Program-made: the position numbers and the translations under genes
Assembly (NCBI GenBank): GCA_964230195.1
Contig: CAXRGH010000210.1
Coordinates: forward strand, 1 to 14,844
Source: CAXRGH01 sp964230195
Lineage (GTDB): Bacteria > Pseudomonadota > Gammaproteobacteria > Enterobacterales > Alteromonadaceae
Direction: 5' to 3'
Length of the DNA stretch: 14,844 nucleotides
Notes under the pieces: model-generated
What the model was told of the DNA's origin: nothing
Database searches by the model: none
Seen by the model: only the letters and a program-made list of their open reading frames with translations
Shown: piece by piece, positions 7,280-14,833 of the stretch
How the letters are laid out: every line of letters starts with the position of its first letter
Position numbering within the stretch: the stretch's first letter is position 1

Positions 7280-8899
7280 ATGAAAACAGTATTGGCCCTC
7301 GGGCTCTTATCACTGACCATTGCGGGATGTGGACAAAGTCTATCACCAACCAATAATTTTGAATCTGTGTACAACAGCATTGATGTTCAAGATTTACGTC
7401 AACATACAAAGACACTAGCTTCGGATGCCTTTGAGGGGCGGTTACCTACCACTGAAGGTGAAAAGAAAACTCTCGCTTATCTCACTGAACACTTCACCAG
7501 TTTAGGTTATCAACCGGGTAATAGTGGTTCATTTTTACAACCCGTTGGTCTGACTGAAATTACCGCAGATCCGAATATGGTGTTAACCATGGGGGGGGAA
7601 ACCTTTGAATACAAGAAGAACATGGTGGCTGGTACTTCAAGAGAACAAGCTGAAGTGACATTAAATGAATCAGAAGTTGTCTTTGTGGGCTATGGCGTTA
7701 ATGCACCTGAATATCAATGGAATGATTATGAGGGTGTCGATGTAAAGGGCAAAACGGTTGTTATTCTGGTTAATGATCCCGGTTTTGCCGCCCCTGACTC
7801 AGGAAAATTTCAGGGTAAAACCATGACCTACTATGGCCGTTGGACCTACAAATACGAAGAAGCGAGTCGACAAGGGGCTGCGGCAGCCATTATTGTTCAT
7901 GAAACAGCACCTGCATCTTATGGGTGGTCAGTCGTCGCCAATAGTTGGAGTGGTCCACAATATGGGCTGGTGACTAAAGATGGCAATAAATCTCGTGTCG
8001 GTATCGAAGGGTGGATATCCGTTTCAGCGGCGCAAAAAGTATTTAAGAACGCGGGACTTGATTTTAACGAATTAAAACAAAAAGCATTGCAAGGTCCTTT
8101 TGCACAGGCAGTTAATACTTCAGCATCAGTGACGGTCAAAAGCACTATCAAAACGTCAGAAAGTTATAATTTTATTGCCACATTACCTGGTAGTAAGTAT
8201 CCAGATGAGCATATTATCTACACCGCACATTGGGATCATTTGGGTAAAGACGAATCACTAAAAGGCGACCAAATCTACAACGGTGCTCACGATAACGCGA
8301 CGGGGACTGCTGCTTTATTAACCATAGCCAAAGCGTACACCCAGTTAAATCAAGCGCCTGAACGTTCAGTGACTTTCTTAATTGTTACGGCGGAAGAGCA
8401 GGGCTTGCTGGGCTCAAAATATTATTCGTTAAATCCTGTAATAGCTCTGGATAAAACGGTCGCAAACTTAAATCTTGATGCCATGAATGTATTGGGTAAG
8501 ACCAAGGATGTCTCAGTGGTGGGATTCGGTAAATCTGAATTAGAAAACTATTTGACCCTTGCGGCGAAACGTCAAGGACGATACATCGTTCAAGAAGGTA
8601 AACCGAGTGCAGGTTATTATTATCGCTCAGATCACTTTAATTTCGCCAAGCAAGGTGTTCCGGCTCTCTACGCGGGTGGCGGCAGTGAACCATGGGATGA
8701 GGAAACCGCAAAATATCGGAAACGTGCAAACGTTATTATCACGGGCTGTTATCATCAAACCTGTGACCAGTTCCGTGAAAACTGGGACTTTGGTGGTGTA
8801 CTTCAAGACACACAACTAGCGTTTGATGTTGGCTATCAGATTGCCAATACTCGCGATTGGCCAAAATGGAATACGTCCAGCGAGTTCCAGCGTAAATAA
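7280..8899 (+). CDS. M28-family metallopeptidase, lipoprotein
   Basis: A 539-residue secreted zinc aminopeptidase-type protein. Its signal peptide ends in a lipobox (LTIAGC, lipid-modified Cys17), so it should be a lipoprotein anchored in the envelope. Residues 130-295 probably form the PA-like insertion ('VVFVGYGVNAPEYQWNDYEGVDVKGKTVVILV'). The M28 catalytic core follows, with metal ligands His317 (AHWDHLG), Asp338 (GAHDNATG), Glu373 next to catalytic Glu372 (TAEEQGLLGS), Asp400 (LNLDAMN) and His452 (RSDHF). All expected ligands are present. It should remove N-terminal residues from peptides; the exact specificity cannot be read. ATG 7280 was chosen because AAAGGA at 7268-7273 is 6 nt upstream and the signal peptide begins there; upstream in-frame codons are outside the family. 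A strong terminator follows. The gene is probably monocistronic and divergent from DUF3025. Confidence 0.9.
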   Translation: MKTVLALGLLSLTIAGCGQSLSPTNNFESVYNSIDVQDLRQHTKTLASDAFEGRLPTTEGEKKTLAYLTEHFTSLGYQPGNSGSFLQPVGLTEITADPNMVLTMGGETFEYKKNMVAGTSREQAEVTLNESEVVFVGYGVNAPEYQWNDYEGVDVKGKTVVILVNDPGFAAPDSGKFQGKTMTYYGRWTYKYEEASRQGAAAAIIVHETAPASYGWSVVANSWSGPQYGLVTKDGNKSRVGIEGWISVSAAQKVFKNAGLDFNELKQKALQGPFAQAVNTSASVTVKSTIKTSESYNFIATLPGSKYPDEHIIYTAHWDHLGKDESLKGDQIYNGAHDNATGTAALLTIAKAYTQLNQAPERSVTFLIVTAEEQGLLGSKYYSLNPVIALDKTVANLNLDAMNVLGKTKDVSVVGFGKSELENYLTLAAKRQGRYIVQEGKPSAGYYYRSDHFNFAKQGVPALYAGGGSEPWDEETAKYRKRANVIITGCYHQTCDQFRENWDFGGVLQDTQLAFDVGYQIANTRDWPKWNTSSEFQRK

Positions 8900-8930
8900 A
8901 GGTTCCGTACAACTAACTTTCATTGTTATT

Positions 8931-8968
8931 AACGCCAGCTTTTCACCGATTGTGAAGCTGGCGTTTTT
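8931..8968 (+). terminator. Intrinsic terminator of the M28 peptidase gene
   Basis: AACGCCAGCTT (8931-8941) pairs with AAGCTGGCGTT (8955-8965); a CAC/GTG extension above a TT bulge tops the stem. A T-run follows at 8964-8968. The element begins about 31 bp after the stop codon. Confidence 0.85.
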
Positions 8969-9034
8969 CATGTTTACAGAGAGCTTAGTATACCGACATC
9001 AATGATTCTACCTAGCCTGAACTAAAACAACGAC

Positions 9035-9060
9035 TTGATACGTACAATCGCTTGTATCAA
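9035..9060. repeat. Inverted repeat in the glyA upstream region
   Basis: TTGATAC (9035-9041) and GTATCAA (9054-9060) are separated by 12 bp, in the noncoding stretch before glyA and about 50 bp before its probable -10 element. An alternative inner pairing is TACAA with TTGTA. It has no T-run, so it is not a terminator. It may be an operator; no regulator could be assigned. Confidence 0.35.
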
Positions 9061-9107
9061 TTTAGCGTAAGTACTTATCGGTTTTGGCTATGTCTAGAAA
9101 TTAAAAC

Positions 9108-9116
9108 TGCTATACA
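9108..9116 (+). promoter_or_regulatory. Extended -10 promoter of glyA
   Basis: TGCTATACA matches the extended -10 pattern TGnTATAAT in eight of nine positions, counting the free base. The closest -35-like sequence (TTGGCT at 9084-9089) is too far (21 bp), which is tolerated by extended -10 promoters. A start near 9123 would give a leader of about 60 nt. Confidence 0.4.
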
Positions 9117-9185
9117 AATGAACTAGAAACGTTACAATGTTGCGCCATAAAATTTCTTAAATTTATCCAGTAAAGAGGAATGAAG

Positions 9186-10442
9186 ATGTTATCCAGTAAG
9201 ATGAACATTGCGGACTTCGATCCCGAATTGTGGGAATCCATCCAAAAAGAAACAGTACGTCAAGAAGAGCACATAGAATTGATTGCATCGGAGAACTACT
9301 GTAGTCCTCGTGTTTTGGAAGCGCAAGGCTCCCAATTAACCAATAAATACGCAGAAGGCTATCCAACCAAGCGTTACTACGGTGGCTGTGAGTATGTTGA
9401 CGTTGCAGAACAGCTGGCGATTGACCGTGCAAAGCTATTGTTCGGTGCCCACTATGCTAACGTTCAACCGCACTCAGGCTCACAAGCAAACTCTGCGGTA
9501 TTCATGGCATTACTTGAAGCTGGTGATACCGTGTTAGGTATGAGTCTTGCTCACGGTGGTCACTTAACTCATGGCTCTCACGTTAACTTCTCTGGAAAAA
9601 CATACAACGCCGTTCAGTATGGCTTGAATGAAGAAACGGGTGAAATTGATTATGCTCAAGTTGAAGCCTTAGCGGATGAGCACAAACCTAAAATGATTAT
9701 CGCAGGTTTCTCTGCGTACTCAGGTATTGTTGATTGGTCTCGATTCCGTGCAATCGCAGACAAAGTTGGTGCCTACTTACTGGTTGATATGGCTCACGTT
9801 GCAGGCCTTGTGGCTGCCGGCGTCTACCCAAATCCACTACCACACGCACACGTAGTCACGACTACCACTCACAAAACCTTGGCGGGTCCTCGTGGTGGAT
9901 TGATTCTTTCTGCCTGTGAAGATGAATCACTTCACAAGAAATTTAATAGCGCGGTATTCCCAGGTGGCCAAGGTGGCCCGTTATGCCACGTGATTGCGGC
10001 TAAAGCAGTAGCATTTAAAGAAGCACTCGAACCAGAGTTCAAAGTTTATCAGCAACAAGTTGTTGAGAACGCAAAAGCCATGGTATCTGTGTTCCAGAGC
10101 CGTGGTTATAACGTTGTTTCAAACGGCACCGAAAACCATCTATTGCTTTTAGATCTCATCAATAAAGACATCACAGGTAAAGACGCTGACGCTGCATTGG
10201 GTCGTGCAAATATCACAGTGAATAAAAACTCGGTACCGAATGATCCTCGTTCACCGTTTGTCACCAGTGGCCTTCGTATTGGTACACCGGCAATTACTCG
10301 TCGTGGTTTCAAAGTTGAGCAAGCAGAGCAAGTCGCTACTTGGATTTGTAATATCCTTGACGATATTGAAAATGAGCAAACCATTGAGCGCGTGAAATCT
10401 GAAGTGGTTTCGCTGTGTGGTGACTTCCCTGTTTATCCGTAA
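9186..10442 (+). CDS. glyA: Serine hydroxymethyltransferase
   Basis: A 418-residue SHMT converting serine and tetrahydrofolate to glycine and 5,10-methylene-tetrahydrofolate in the cytoplasm, using pyridoxal phosphate. The start MLSSKMNIADFDPELW aligns with the E. coli protein (MLKREMNIADYDAELW, 417 aa). Further blocks are 'EEHIELIASENYCSPRVLEAQGSQLTNKYAEGYP', 'ANVQPHSGSQAN', 'HVAGLVAAGVYPNP' with Asp201 and His204 of the cofactor site, and 'TTTTHKTLAGPRGG' with Lys230 as the Schiff-base lysine. The fold is intact and highly conserved. There is an in-frame ATG at 9180, but AGAGGA at 9174-9179 gives proper spacing (6 nt) only for ATG 9186, which also matches family length. A perfect palindromic terminator follows directly. 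Confidence 0.98.
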   Translation: MLSSKMNIADFDPELWESIQKETVRQEEHIELIASENYCSPRVLEAQGSQLTNKYAEGYPTKRYYGGCEYVDVAEQLAIDRAKLLFGAHYANVQPHSGSQANSAVFMALLEAGDTVLGMSLAHGGHLTHGSHVNFSGKTYNAVQYGLNEETGEIDYAQVEALADEHKPKMIIAGFSAYSGIVDWSRFRAIADKVGAYLLVDMAHVAGLVAAGVYPNPLPHAHVVTTTTHKTLAGPRGGLILSACEDESLHKKFNSAVFPGGQGGPLCHVIAAKAVAFKEALEPEFKVYQQQVVENAKAMVSVFQSRGYNVVSNGTENHLLLLDLINKDITGKDADAALGRANITVNKNSVPNDPRSPFVTSGLRIGTPAITRRGFKVEQAEQVATWICNILDDIENEQTIERVKSEVVSLCGDFPVYP

Positions 10443-10456
10443 ATCAATAGACAGGT

Positions 10457-10484
10457 AAAAAAGGAGCCAATTGGCTCCTTTTTT
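10457..10484. terminator. Bidirectional terminator after glyA
   Basis: A 28-bp perfect palindrome: AAAAAAGGAGCC, AATT loop, GGCTCCTTTTTT. Its A- and T-runs allow termination from both sides. It serves glyA (+) and the convergent small gene (-) ending at 10507. Confidence 0.92.
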
Positions 10485-10506
10485 GTTGCCTGTACGTTAG
10501 ATATAA

Positions 10507-10842
10507 CTAGCTACCTATTAAAGCGTTCTGGCGCTCTTCTTCAGTTAGTATTCCGACAAACGGGGTTTTGCGGCGTAGCCTTCGCATGTGGGGGGTATCG
10601 GCTAATACTGCCTCTTTAAATGCGCGAGGGTGGGTGATGAGTTCTAAAATGCAGTGCCAAGTTAAATGTCCGCCATGACGTATTTTTCCCATTTCTAGGC
10701 GGTTATCCAGCGTCACTTTTATCTGGTCAATCAGCTCAGGTTGAGCAATTATTTTATCCACCATGGCTGCATGGAGTTGCAAAATACGATGGTCTGCGGG
10801 GGAGGGCGTTTGAAATCTGCGTCTCAAGCCTGTATTACTCAC
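10507..10842 (-). CDS. Small unrecognised protein (111 aa)
   Basis: An open frame with no recognised family. The 111 residues are mostly helical and soluble, with no signal peptide or membrane segment. A helical core (about 18-70) with alternating hydrophobic positions is followed by a basic C-terminal third, 'ADTPHMRRLRRKTPFVGILTEEERQN'. A promoter-like sequence lies upstream, and the shared terminator with glyA lies downstream, which supports a real gene. The start is uncertain: GTG at 10840-10842 is used, but it has no obvious ribosome-binding site, and a TTG at codon 6 is an alternative. The 'PFVGILTEEER' end reminds me of small conserved proteins from other gammaproteobacteria, but I cannot name them with confidence, and I assign no function. 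Confidence 0.6.
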   Translation of the reverse strand: MSNTGLRRRFQTPSPADHRILQLHAAMVDKIIAQPELIDQIKVTLDNRLEMGKIRHGGHLTWHCILELITHPRAFKEAVLADTPHMRRLRRKTPFVGILTEEERQNALIGS

Positions 10843-10898
10843 GATTGCGATTAGATGACATTCATAACGTTAAGGTGCCTGACTTTGATCACTCCATT

Positions 10899-10927
10899 GT
10901 CATATTTCGGAACATTTCTAGCATCAA
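10899..10927 (-). promoter_or_regulatory. Promoter-like element of the small unrecognised gene
   Basis: On the minus strand, TTGATG (10922-10927) is followed by a 17-bp spacer and TATGAC (10899-10904). Spacing is ideal and the boxes match four of six consensus bases each. A start near 10892 would give a leader of about 50 nt for the gene at 10507-10842. Confidence 0.4.
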
Positions 10928-10963
10928 TTTAAGTAACGCTATTCTGTGTTCACGGCACTACCA

Positions 10964-11179
10964 TTACTTTAATAACGGTTTTAGCATACCTTCTAGACCA
11001 TTGACTTTTATTTCGTGGATCAAGGCAAGTTGCTGGCCGAGTTTATTGTCGGGAAAACCTTGCTGTGAAAACCATACCAAATAAGGCTCTGGTAGCATGA
11101 GTAAGGGGCGGCCAGCGTATTTTCCAAAGGGCATGATCTGGTTGACAGCTTCTACCAAAGCATCAGTATCAGGCATCAT
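10964..11179 (-). CDS. DUF3820 family protein
   Basis: A 71-residue protein with the DUF3820 signature 'MPFGKYAGRPLLMLPEPYLVWFSQQGFPDNKLGQQLALIHEIKVNGLEGML', which nearly fills the protein. The family is often annotated as a putative quorum-sensing-regulated virulence factor; a biochemical role is not known to me. ATG at 11177-11179 is chosen because GGAGAG lies about 7 nt upstream; the adjacent ATG at 11174-11176 is equally possible. The reading frame overlaps the end of the ABC exporter gene by 11 bp (8 bp with the second ATG), indicating translational coupling in the same operon. No terminator was found downstream before the next gene. Confidence 0.85.
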   Translation of the reverse strand: MMPDTDALVEAVNQIMPFGKYAGRPLLMLPEPYLVWFSQQGFPDNKLGQQLALIHEIKVNGLEGMLKPLLK

Positions 11180-12965
11180 GCTTTGTCTCTCCATCGGCTT
11201 GTTGTAATTGCCACATCTTGGCATAGTGTTGTTGATTTGAGAGTAGTTCGGCGTGGCTACCTTGTTCGATAACCCGCCCTTTTTGCATGACTAAAATCTT
11301 GTCAGCATCGACAATGGTTGAAAGCCTGTGAGCAATCACGAGGCTGGTATGCCCAATTGCAATTTCGTTCAATGCGCTGAGAATTGATTGTTCCGCATGA
11401 CTATCCAATGACGATGTGGCCTCATCAAAGACAAGGATTGGAGATCCTTTTAGAAGTGCCCTGGCAATAGAGACACGTTGTTTTTCACCGCCGGATAATT
11501 TTAGGCCTCGTTCACCAACTTGAGTATCGTATCCGTCAGGTAAGGTCTCGACGAAGTGGCTAAGGTGGGCCATTTGCACCGCTCTTTCTATCTCTTGCAT
11601 GCTGGCGTCAGGTCTGCCGTATCGGATGTTTTCCAGAAGGGTGTCGTTAAACAGTACTGTGTCTTGCGGAACAATAGCGATATGTTGTCGCAAACTATCT
11701 TGTGTCACCGCTGTTAATGCTTGACCGTCAATCTTGATGCTGCCTGATTGGTAATCATAAAAGCGAAATAACAGTTTTATGAGAGTTGATTTTCCAGAAC
11801 CGCTCTCGCCAACAATGGCCACTTTTTCACCTGAGTTAACCGTGAAGGATACGTTATCCAAAATTTGGCGATTGTCGTTGTAACCAAAACTCACTTCTTC
11901 AAACGCCATTGAGCCTTTGTTTACCTTGAGTGGTTGTGCATCGGGTGCGTCCACCACTTTTGCTGGGGTTTTCAAAAGCCCAAACAATTGCTCAATATTG
12001 GCGAGTGAGCCTTTAATTTCGCGGTACACAAAACCAAGAAAGTTCAATGGCAGAAATATCTGGATGGCGAAGGTATTGAGTAAGACAAAATCTCCAATGG
12101 TGATTGAACCTTCAGCTACTTGTTGAGCAGCTATCCAAACCATGGCTGTCATAGCAACCGCAATAATCAGGGCCTGACCGCCGTTAAGTGCAAATAATGA
12201 CAAGCGGTTTTGCTGTCGAGCCAGTCGCCACTCGGTGAGGTCCGTATTGTATCGTTCAGATTCAAATTGTTCGTTGCCAAAATATTTTACCGTTTCATAG
12301 TTGAGCAAACTGTCAATGGCTCGAGAACTACTATTCGAATCCGCTTTATTCATCAACTTAACATATTGTGTGCGCCAGTCAGTTGCCTTCACGGAAAAGC
12401 CAATGTAGAGTACAACGGCACTAAAAATGACGGTTGCATAATTGACGCCGTATTGCGTCAGTAGCACACCAATAACAAACAAAAACTCCAATAAAGTCGG
12501 GACAATATTAAAGACCATAAAGCGCATAAAAAAGGCGATCCCAGAGGTTCCCCTTTCAATATCGCGAGACAACCCACCTGTTTGTCTATCTAAATGAAAC
12601 GCCAAATCTAACCGATGCAAGTGATTAAAAACTTTCAAGCTCAGACTTTGCATGGCTCCTTCAGTAACATAACCGAACACCGTATCCCTGACTTCACCCA
12701 ATAAGGTGGTAGCAAGTCTAAGCACGCCGTACATCACAATCAATCCAATCGGAATAGCAATCATTTGTTGTTGGGGGGAATTAAGGCTATCTACAAGGTA
12801 TTTCAACACAAATGGCATGCCGACCGTGGCGATTTTTGCACCTACCAGACAGAGAAGGGCAATCAGTACTCGTCCCTTGTAACGAACGATAAAGGGAGCG
12901 AGACTGCCAATTACCTGCCAGTGAAATGGAGTATCTGATGTGACGGGAAAGCGATTTCTTCGCAT
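11169..12965 (-). CDS. Atm1-type ABC exporter (membrane plus ATPase half-transporter)
   Basis: A 598-residue half-transporter that should work as an inner-membrane homodimer. About six transmembrane helices span residues 15-315, then the ATPase domain. Walker A is GESGSGKST at 386-394, the Q-loop Gln434 is in VPQDT, the signature is LSGGEKQR at 490-497, Walker B is ILVFDE at 510-515 with catalytic Glu515, and the H-loop is His546. Atm1/ABCB7 group hallmarks are 'RDIERGTSGIAF' at about 134-145, 'RAIDSLLNYETVKYFGNEQFESERYN' at 215-240, and Asn261-x-x-Gln264 in TM5, which corresponds to the glutathione-contacting positions of bacterial Atm1. Such proteins export glutathione conjugates, including metal-glutathione complexes. 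It lies 33 bp after the receiver-TPR gene and overlaps the DUF3820 gene. ATG 12963-12965 has only a weak AGG upstream. Confidence 0.92.
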   Translation of the reverse strand: MRRNRFPVTSDTPFHWQVIGSLAPFIVRYKGRVLIALLCLVGAKIATVGMPFVLKYLVDSLNSPQQQMIAIPIGLIVMYGVLRLATTLLGEVRDTVFGYVTEGAMQSLSLKVFNHLHRLDLAFHLDRQTGGLSRDIERGTSGIAFFMRFMVFNIVPTLLEFLFVIGVLLTQYGVNYATVIFSAVVLYIGFSVKATDWRTQYVKLMNKADSNSSSRAIDSLLNYETVKYFGNEQFESERYNTDLTEWRLARQQNRLSLFALNGGQALIIAVAMTAMVWIAAQQVAEGSITIGDFVLLNTFAIQIFLPLNFLGFVYREIKGSLANIEQLFGLLKTPAKVVDAPDAQPLKVNKGSMAFEEVSFGYNDNRQILDNVSFTVNSGEKVAIVGESGSGKSTLIKLLFRFYDYQSGSIKIDGQALTAVTQDSLRQHIAIVPQDTVLFNDTLLENIRYGRPDASMQEIERAVQMAHLSHFVETLPDGYDTQVGERGLKLSGGEKQRVSIARALLKGSPILVFDEATSSLDSHAEQSILSALNEIAIGHTSLVIAHRLSTIVDADKILVMQKGRVIEQGSHAELLSNQQHYAKMWQLQQADGETKHDA

Positions 12966-12998
12966 AGTCTTGTTAACCTGAGTGATGTTAGTGACTCA

Positions 12999-14621
12999 TT
13001 AAACTCGTTGAGCCATGATGTCTTGTAATTTGTCGAAGGTACTTTGCTGTTCACTACTCAATTCAGTAGATTCTAATAACTGTACACAGCTACTGACGAC
13101 GTTATCCATATTCAGTTTTCGAGGGTATTTGCTCTGGGGTAGATACGCAATCGATTGCAATAAGTTTAATGCAATGGATACACGTTTAGGTAGCAAGGTG
13201 TGTGCACGCCAAAATTGTTTAAACGCATTGAGGTAATCGTGTTGATTAAAGTATTTTACGCCAAGATCATTTAACTCCCGAGGAGATTCAACAATTGACT
13301 TTTGCAGTTTGTACTGCTGTTTGATAACGCTCTGTATAATCGGATCATCACTGTGTTCTTGTTTGGCTCGTTTGGCAACATGTTGCATAACAGCCTCTGC
13401 ATTATGCTGATCATTGATGTGGTGATAGGCTTTGGATAAATCTAATAAATCATCCATCGTTGGCTCATCAAAATCACTCAACGAAAGGGCGTTTAAAAAA
13501 GCTTTGGCTTGGGCTTGTTTATTCTTTAAATAGGCAAGCCGGCTCTCCAACACTTTAATTTCAGGGATGATCCCGCTTTTGTTACACTGACGTTGATAAG
13601 CATTAATCTGTTGCTTAACCTGACGCTCAATGAGGTTAATTTCGTCACCGTGTAAAAATTGACCATGATCAAGTCCGGCTCTTGCCACATTGAGCAAGAG
13701 TTGCGGCGAGTGGTGCACAGAATCTTTAGTCAGCTTGAGTAACATCTGCGCCGATTGATACTGAGCTTCAGTATCTCTTACAACACGGGACAGCTCAAAA
13801 ATCTGCTGCTGCCTCTGACGATTTAACGGGGAAAGTTCAGCGGCCATTTTTGCGCTTTCTAAGGCGTCGTTGTATTGCTGGTCATCAATGTGGCGTTGAG
13901 TAAAAATATCTAATGCCAATAATTCATTTTGAGGTGCGAGAGAAAAGTTAAATAGTTGTTGTTCGGCTTCCTCAACACGTCCCAATTTTTCGAGAGACTG
14001 TATAACTCCTAAACTTGCCCAAGAATTGTTTGGGTTTTGTTCTGCAGTAAAAAAAGCATGGGCGTCTTGATAACGTTCAAGGGTAAGTAGCAATAAGCCC
14101 TTTAATCGTTTTATGCTATCCCGATATGGATGTGAGGCATATTTTGCCAGTAATTTATTTGCTTGAGTGAGTGCTTGCTCGGGTTCATTGTCATCCATTA
14201 ATCTCAGCACAGATTGACTAAATTGAAGACGCGCACAAACACGGTGTATTTGGATATCAAATTGTTTGACAGAATAGGGTTTAATTATCAGGCCATCTGG
14301 CTGTAATTCAATGATGCGCCTCACGACGGCACGCTCATTATCAGCAGAAACAAATATAACGCTCGTTTGATGGGGCAGGGACTCTGTGTGTTTCAGATCC
14401 TCAATCATGTGGAAGCCATCAGCATCCGTCTTGGCTGAGTATGCACACAATACGATATCGAATTGCTTGGTTTTGATCAGTCGACTCGCTCGCTGCGGAT
14501 GACTTTCATACACAATATTGCGCAATCCCACGGTTTCGAGGGAGTACTTCATGTAACCCTGTGCGAGCTCAATGTCATCAAACACGAGCACGCGCAGAGA
14601 GCGCTTGAATTCCATATCCAT
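12999..14621 (-). CDS. Receiver-TPR protein with degenerate phospho-acceptor site
   Basis: A 540-residue protein. Residues 8-130 form a CheY-like receiver with the acidic pair D15-D16, the Ser92 switch position (VIFVSADNE) and the lysine-cis-proline pair K114-P115 (IIKPY). The phospho-acceptor position, normally Asp in a '[hydrophobic]-C-D-Y' context, is Ala60 (VLCAYS, codon GCA). From about 135 to 530 the protein is all-helical with TPR-like repeats, for example 'NDLGVKYFNQHDYLNAFKQFWRAHTLLPKRVSIALNLLQ' at the C-terminal end. No DNA-binding or enzymatic output domain is visible, so it should act by protein-protein contact. The family is known in Shewanella and Vibrio-like genomes as TPR-containing response regulators. 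ATG 14619-14621 or 14613-14615 both have weak ribosome-binding sites. It heads the ABC exporter operon, with a 33-bp gap. Confidence 0.88.
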   Translation of the reverse strand: MDMEFKRSLRVLVFDDIELAQGYMKYSLETVGLRNIVYESHPQRASRLIKTKQFDIVLCAYSAKTDADGFHMIEDLKHTESLPHQTSVIFVSADNERAVVRRIIELQPDGLIIKPYSVKQFDIQIHRVCARLQFSQSVLRLMDDNEPEQALTQANKLLAKYASHPYRDSIKRLKGLLLLTLERYQDAHAFFTAEQNPNNSWASLGVIQSLEKLGRVEEAEQQLFNFSLAPQNELLALDIFTQRHIDDQQYNDALESAKMAAELSPLNRQRQQQIFELSRVVRDTEAQYQSAQMLLKLTKDSVHHSPQLLLNVARAGLDHGQFLHGDEINLIERQVKQQINAYQRQCNKSGIIPEIKVLESRLAYLKNKQAQAKAFLNALSLSDFDEPTMDDLLDLSKAYHHINDQHNAEAVMQHVAKRAKQEHSDDPIIQSVIKQQYKLQKSIVESPRELNDLGVKYFNQHDYLNAFKQFWRAHTLLPKRVSIALNLLQSIAYLPQSKYPRKLNMDNVVSSCVQLLESTELSSEQQSTFDKLQDIMAQRV

Positions 14622-14741
14622 TTTATTTTACTACTTATTTCAATACAGAATGATTTAACCACACATGACGAAACAAAACATCACAATAATGGATTTTATT
14701 TTAGCTATGAAATTAGGTTGGATTATCAGAATAAGAAGAAT

Positions 14742-14817
14742 TGGTGGATGATACTGGGCTTGAACCAGTGACCCCCGCCTTGTAAGGGCGGTGCTCTCCC
14801 AACTGAGCTACTCCTCC
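14742..14817 (-). tRNA. tRNA-Val (anticodon UAC), with acceptor-stem mismatches
   Basis: On the minus strand this 76-nt gene has an intact D arm (GCTC and GAGC), anticodon arm (CCGCC, loop CTTACAA, GGCGG), variable loop GGGTC, T arm (ACTGG, loop TTCAAGC, CCAGT) and encoded CCA. Anticodon TAC specifies valine. The acceptor stem is GGAGGAG at the 5' side against ATCATCC at the 3' side, giving G-A mismatches at 4-69 and 7-66; GGATGAT would pair fully. The discriminator base is A, as in bacterial valine tRNAs. It may be a drifted or edited copy, or a pseudogene. The mature-type structure is otherwise sound. A second tRNA lies 16 bp upstream on the same strand. Confidence 0.85.
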
Positions 14818-14833
14818 ATATTGTGCTGCGAAG

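Noticed and set aside
9123..9140. Possible PurR-like box around GAAACGTTAC before glyA.
   Set aside because: Only the central AACGTT fits; the flanks do not match the PurR consensus well enough.
8970..9185. Glycine-type riboswitch before glyA.
   Set aside because: The leader predicted from the -10 element is only about 60 nt and shows no paired aptamer core, so there is no support.
14622..14741. Promoter for the receiver-TPR gene or terminator for the tRNA.
   Set aside because: The interval is AT-rich and contains -10-like stretches, but none has a convincing -35 at the right spacing, and no hairpin with a T-run is present.
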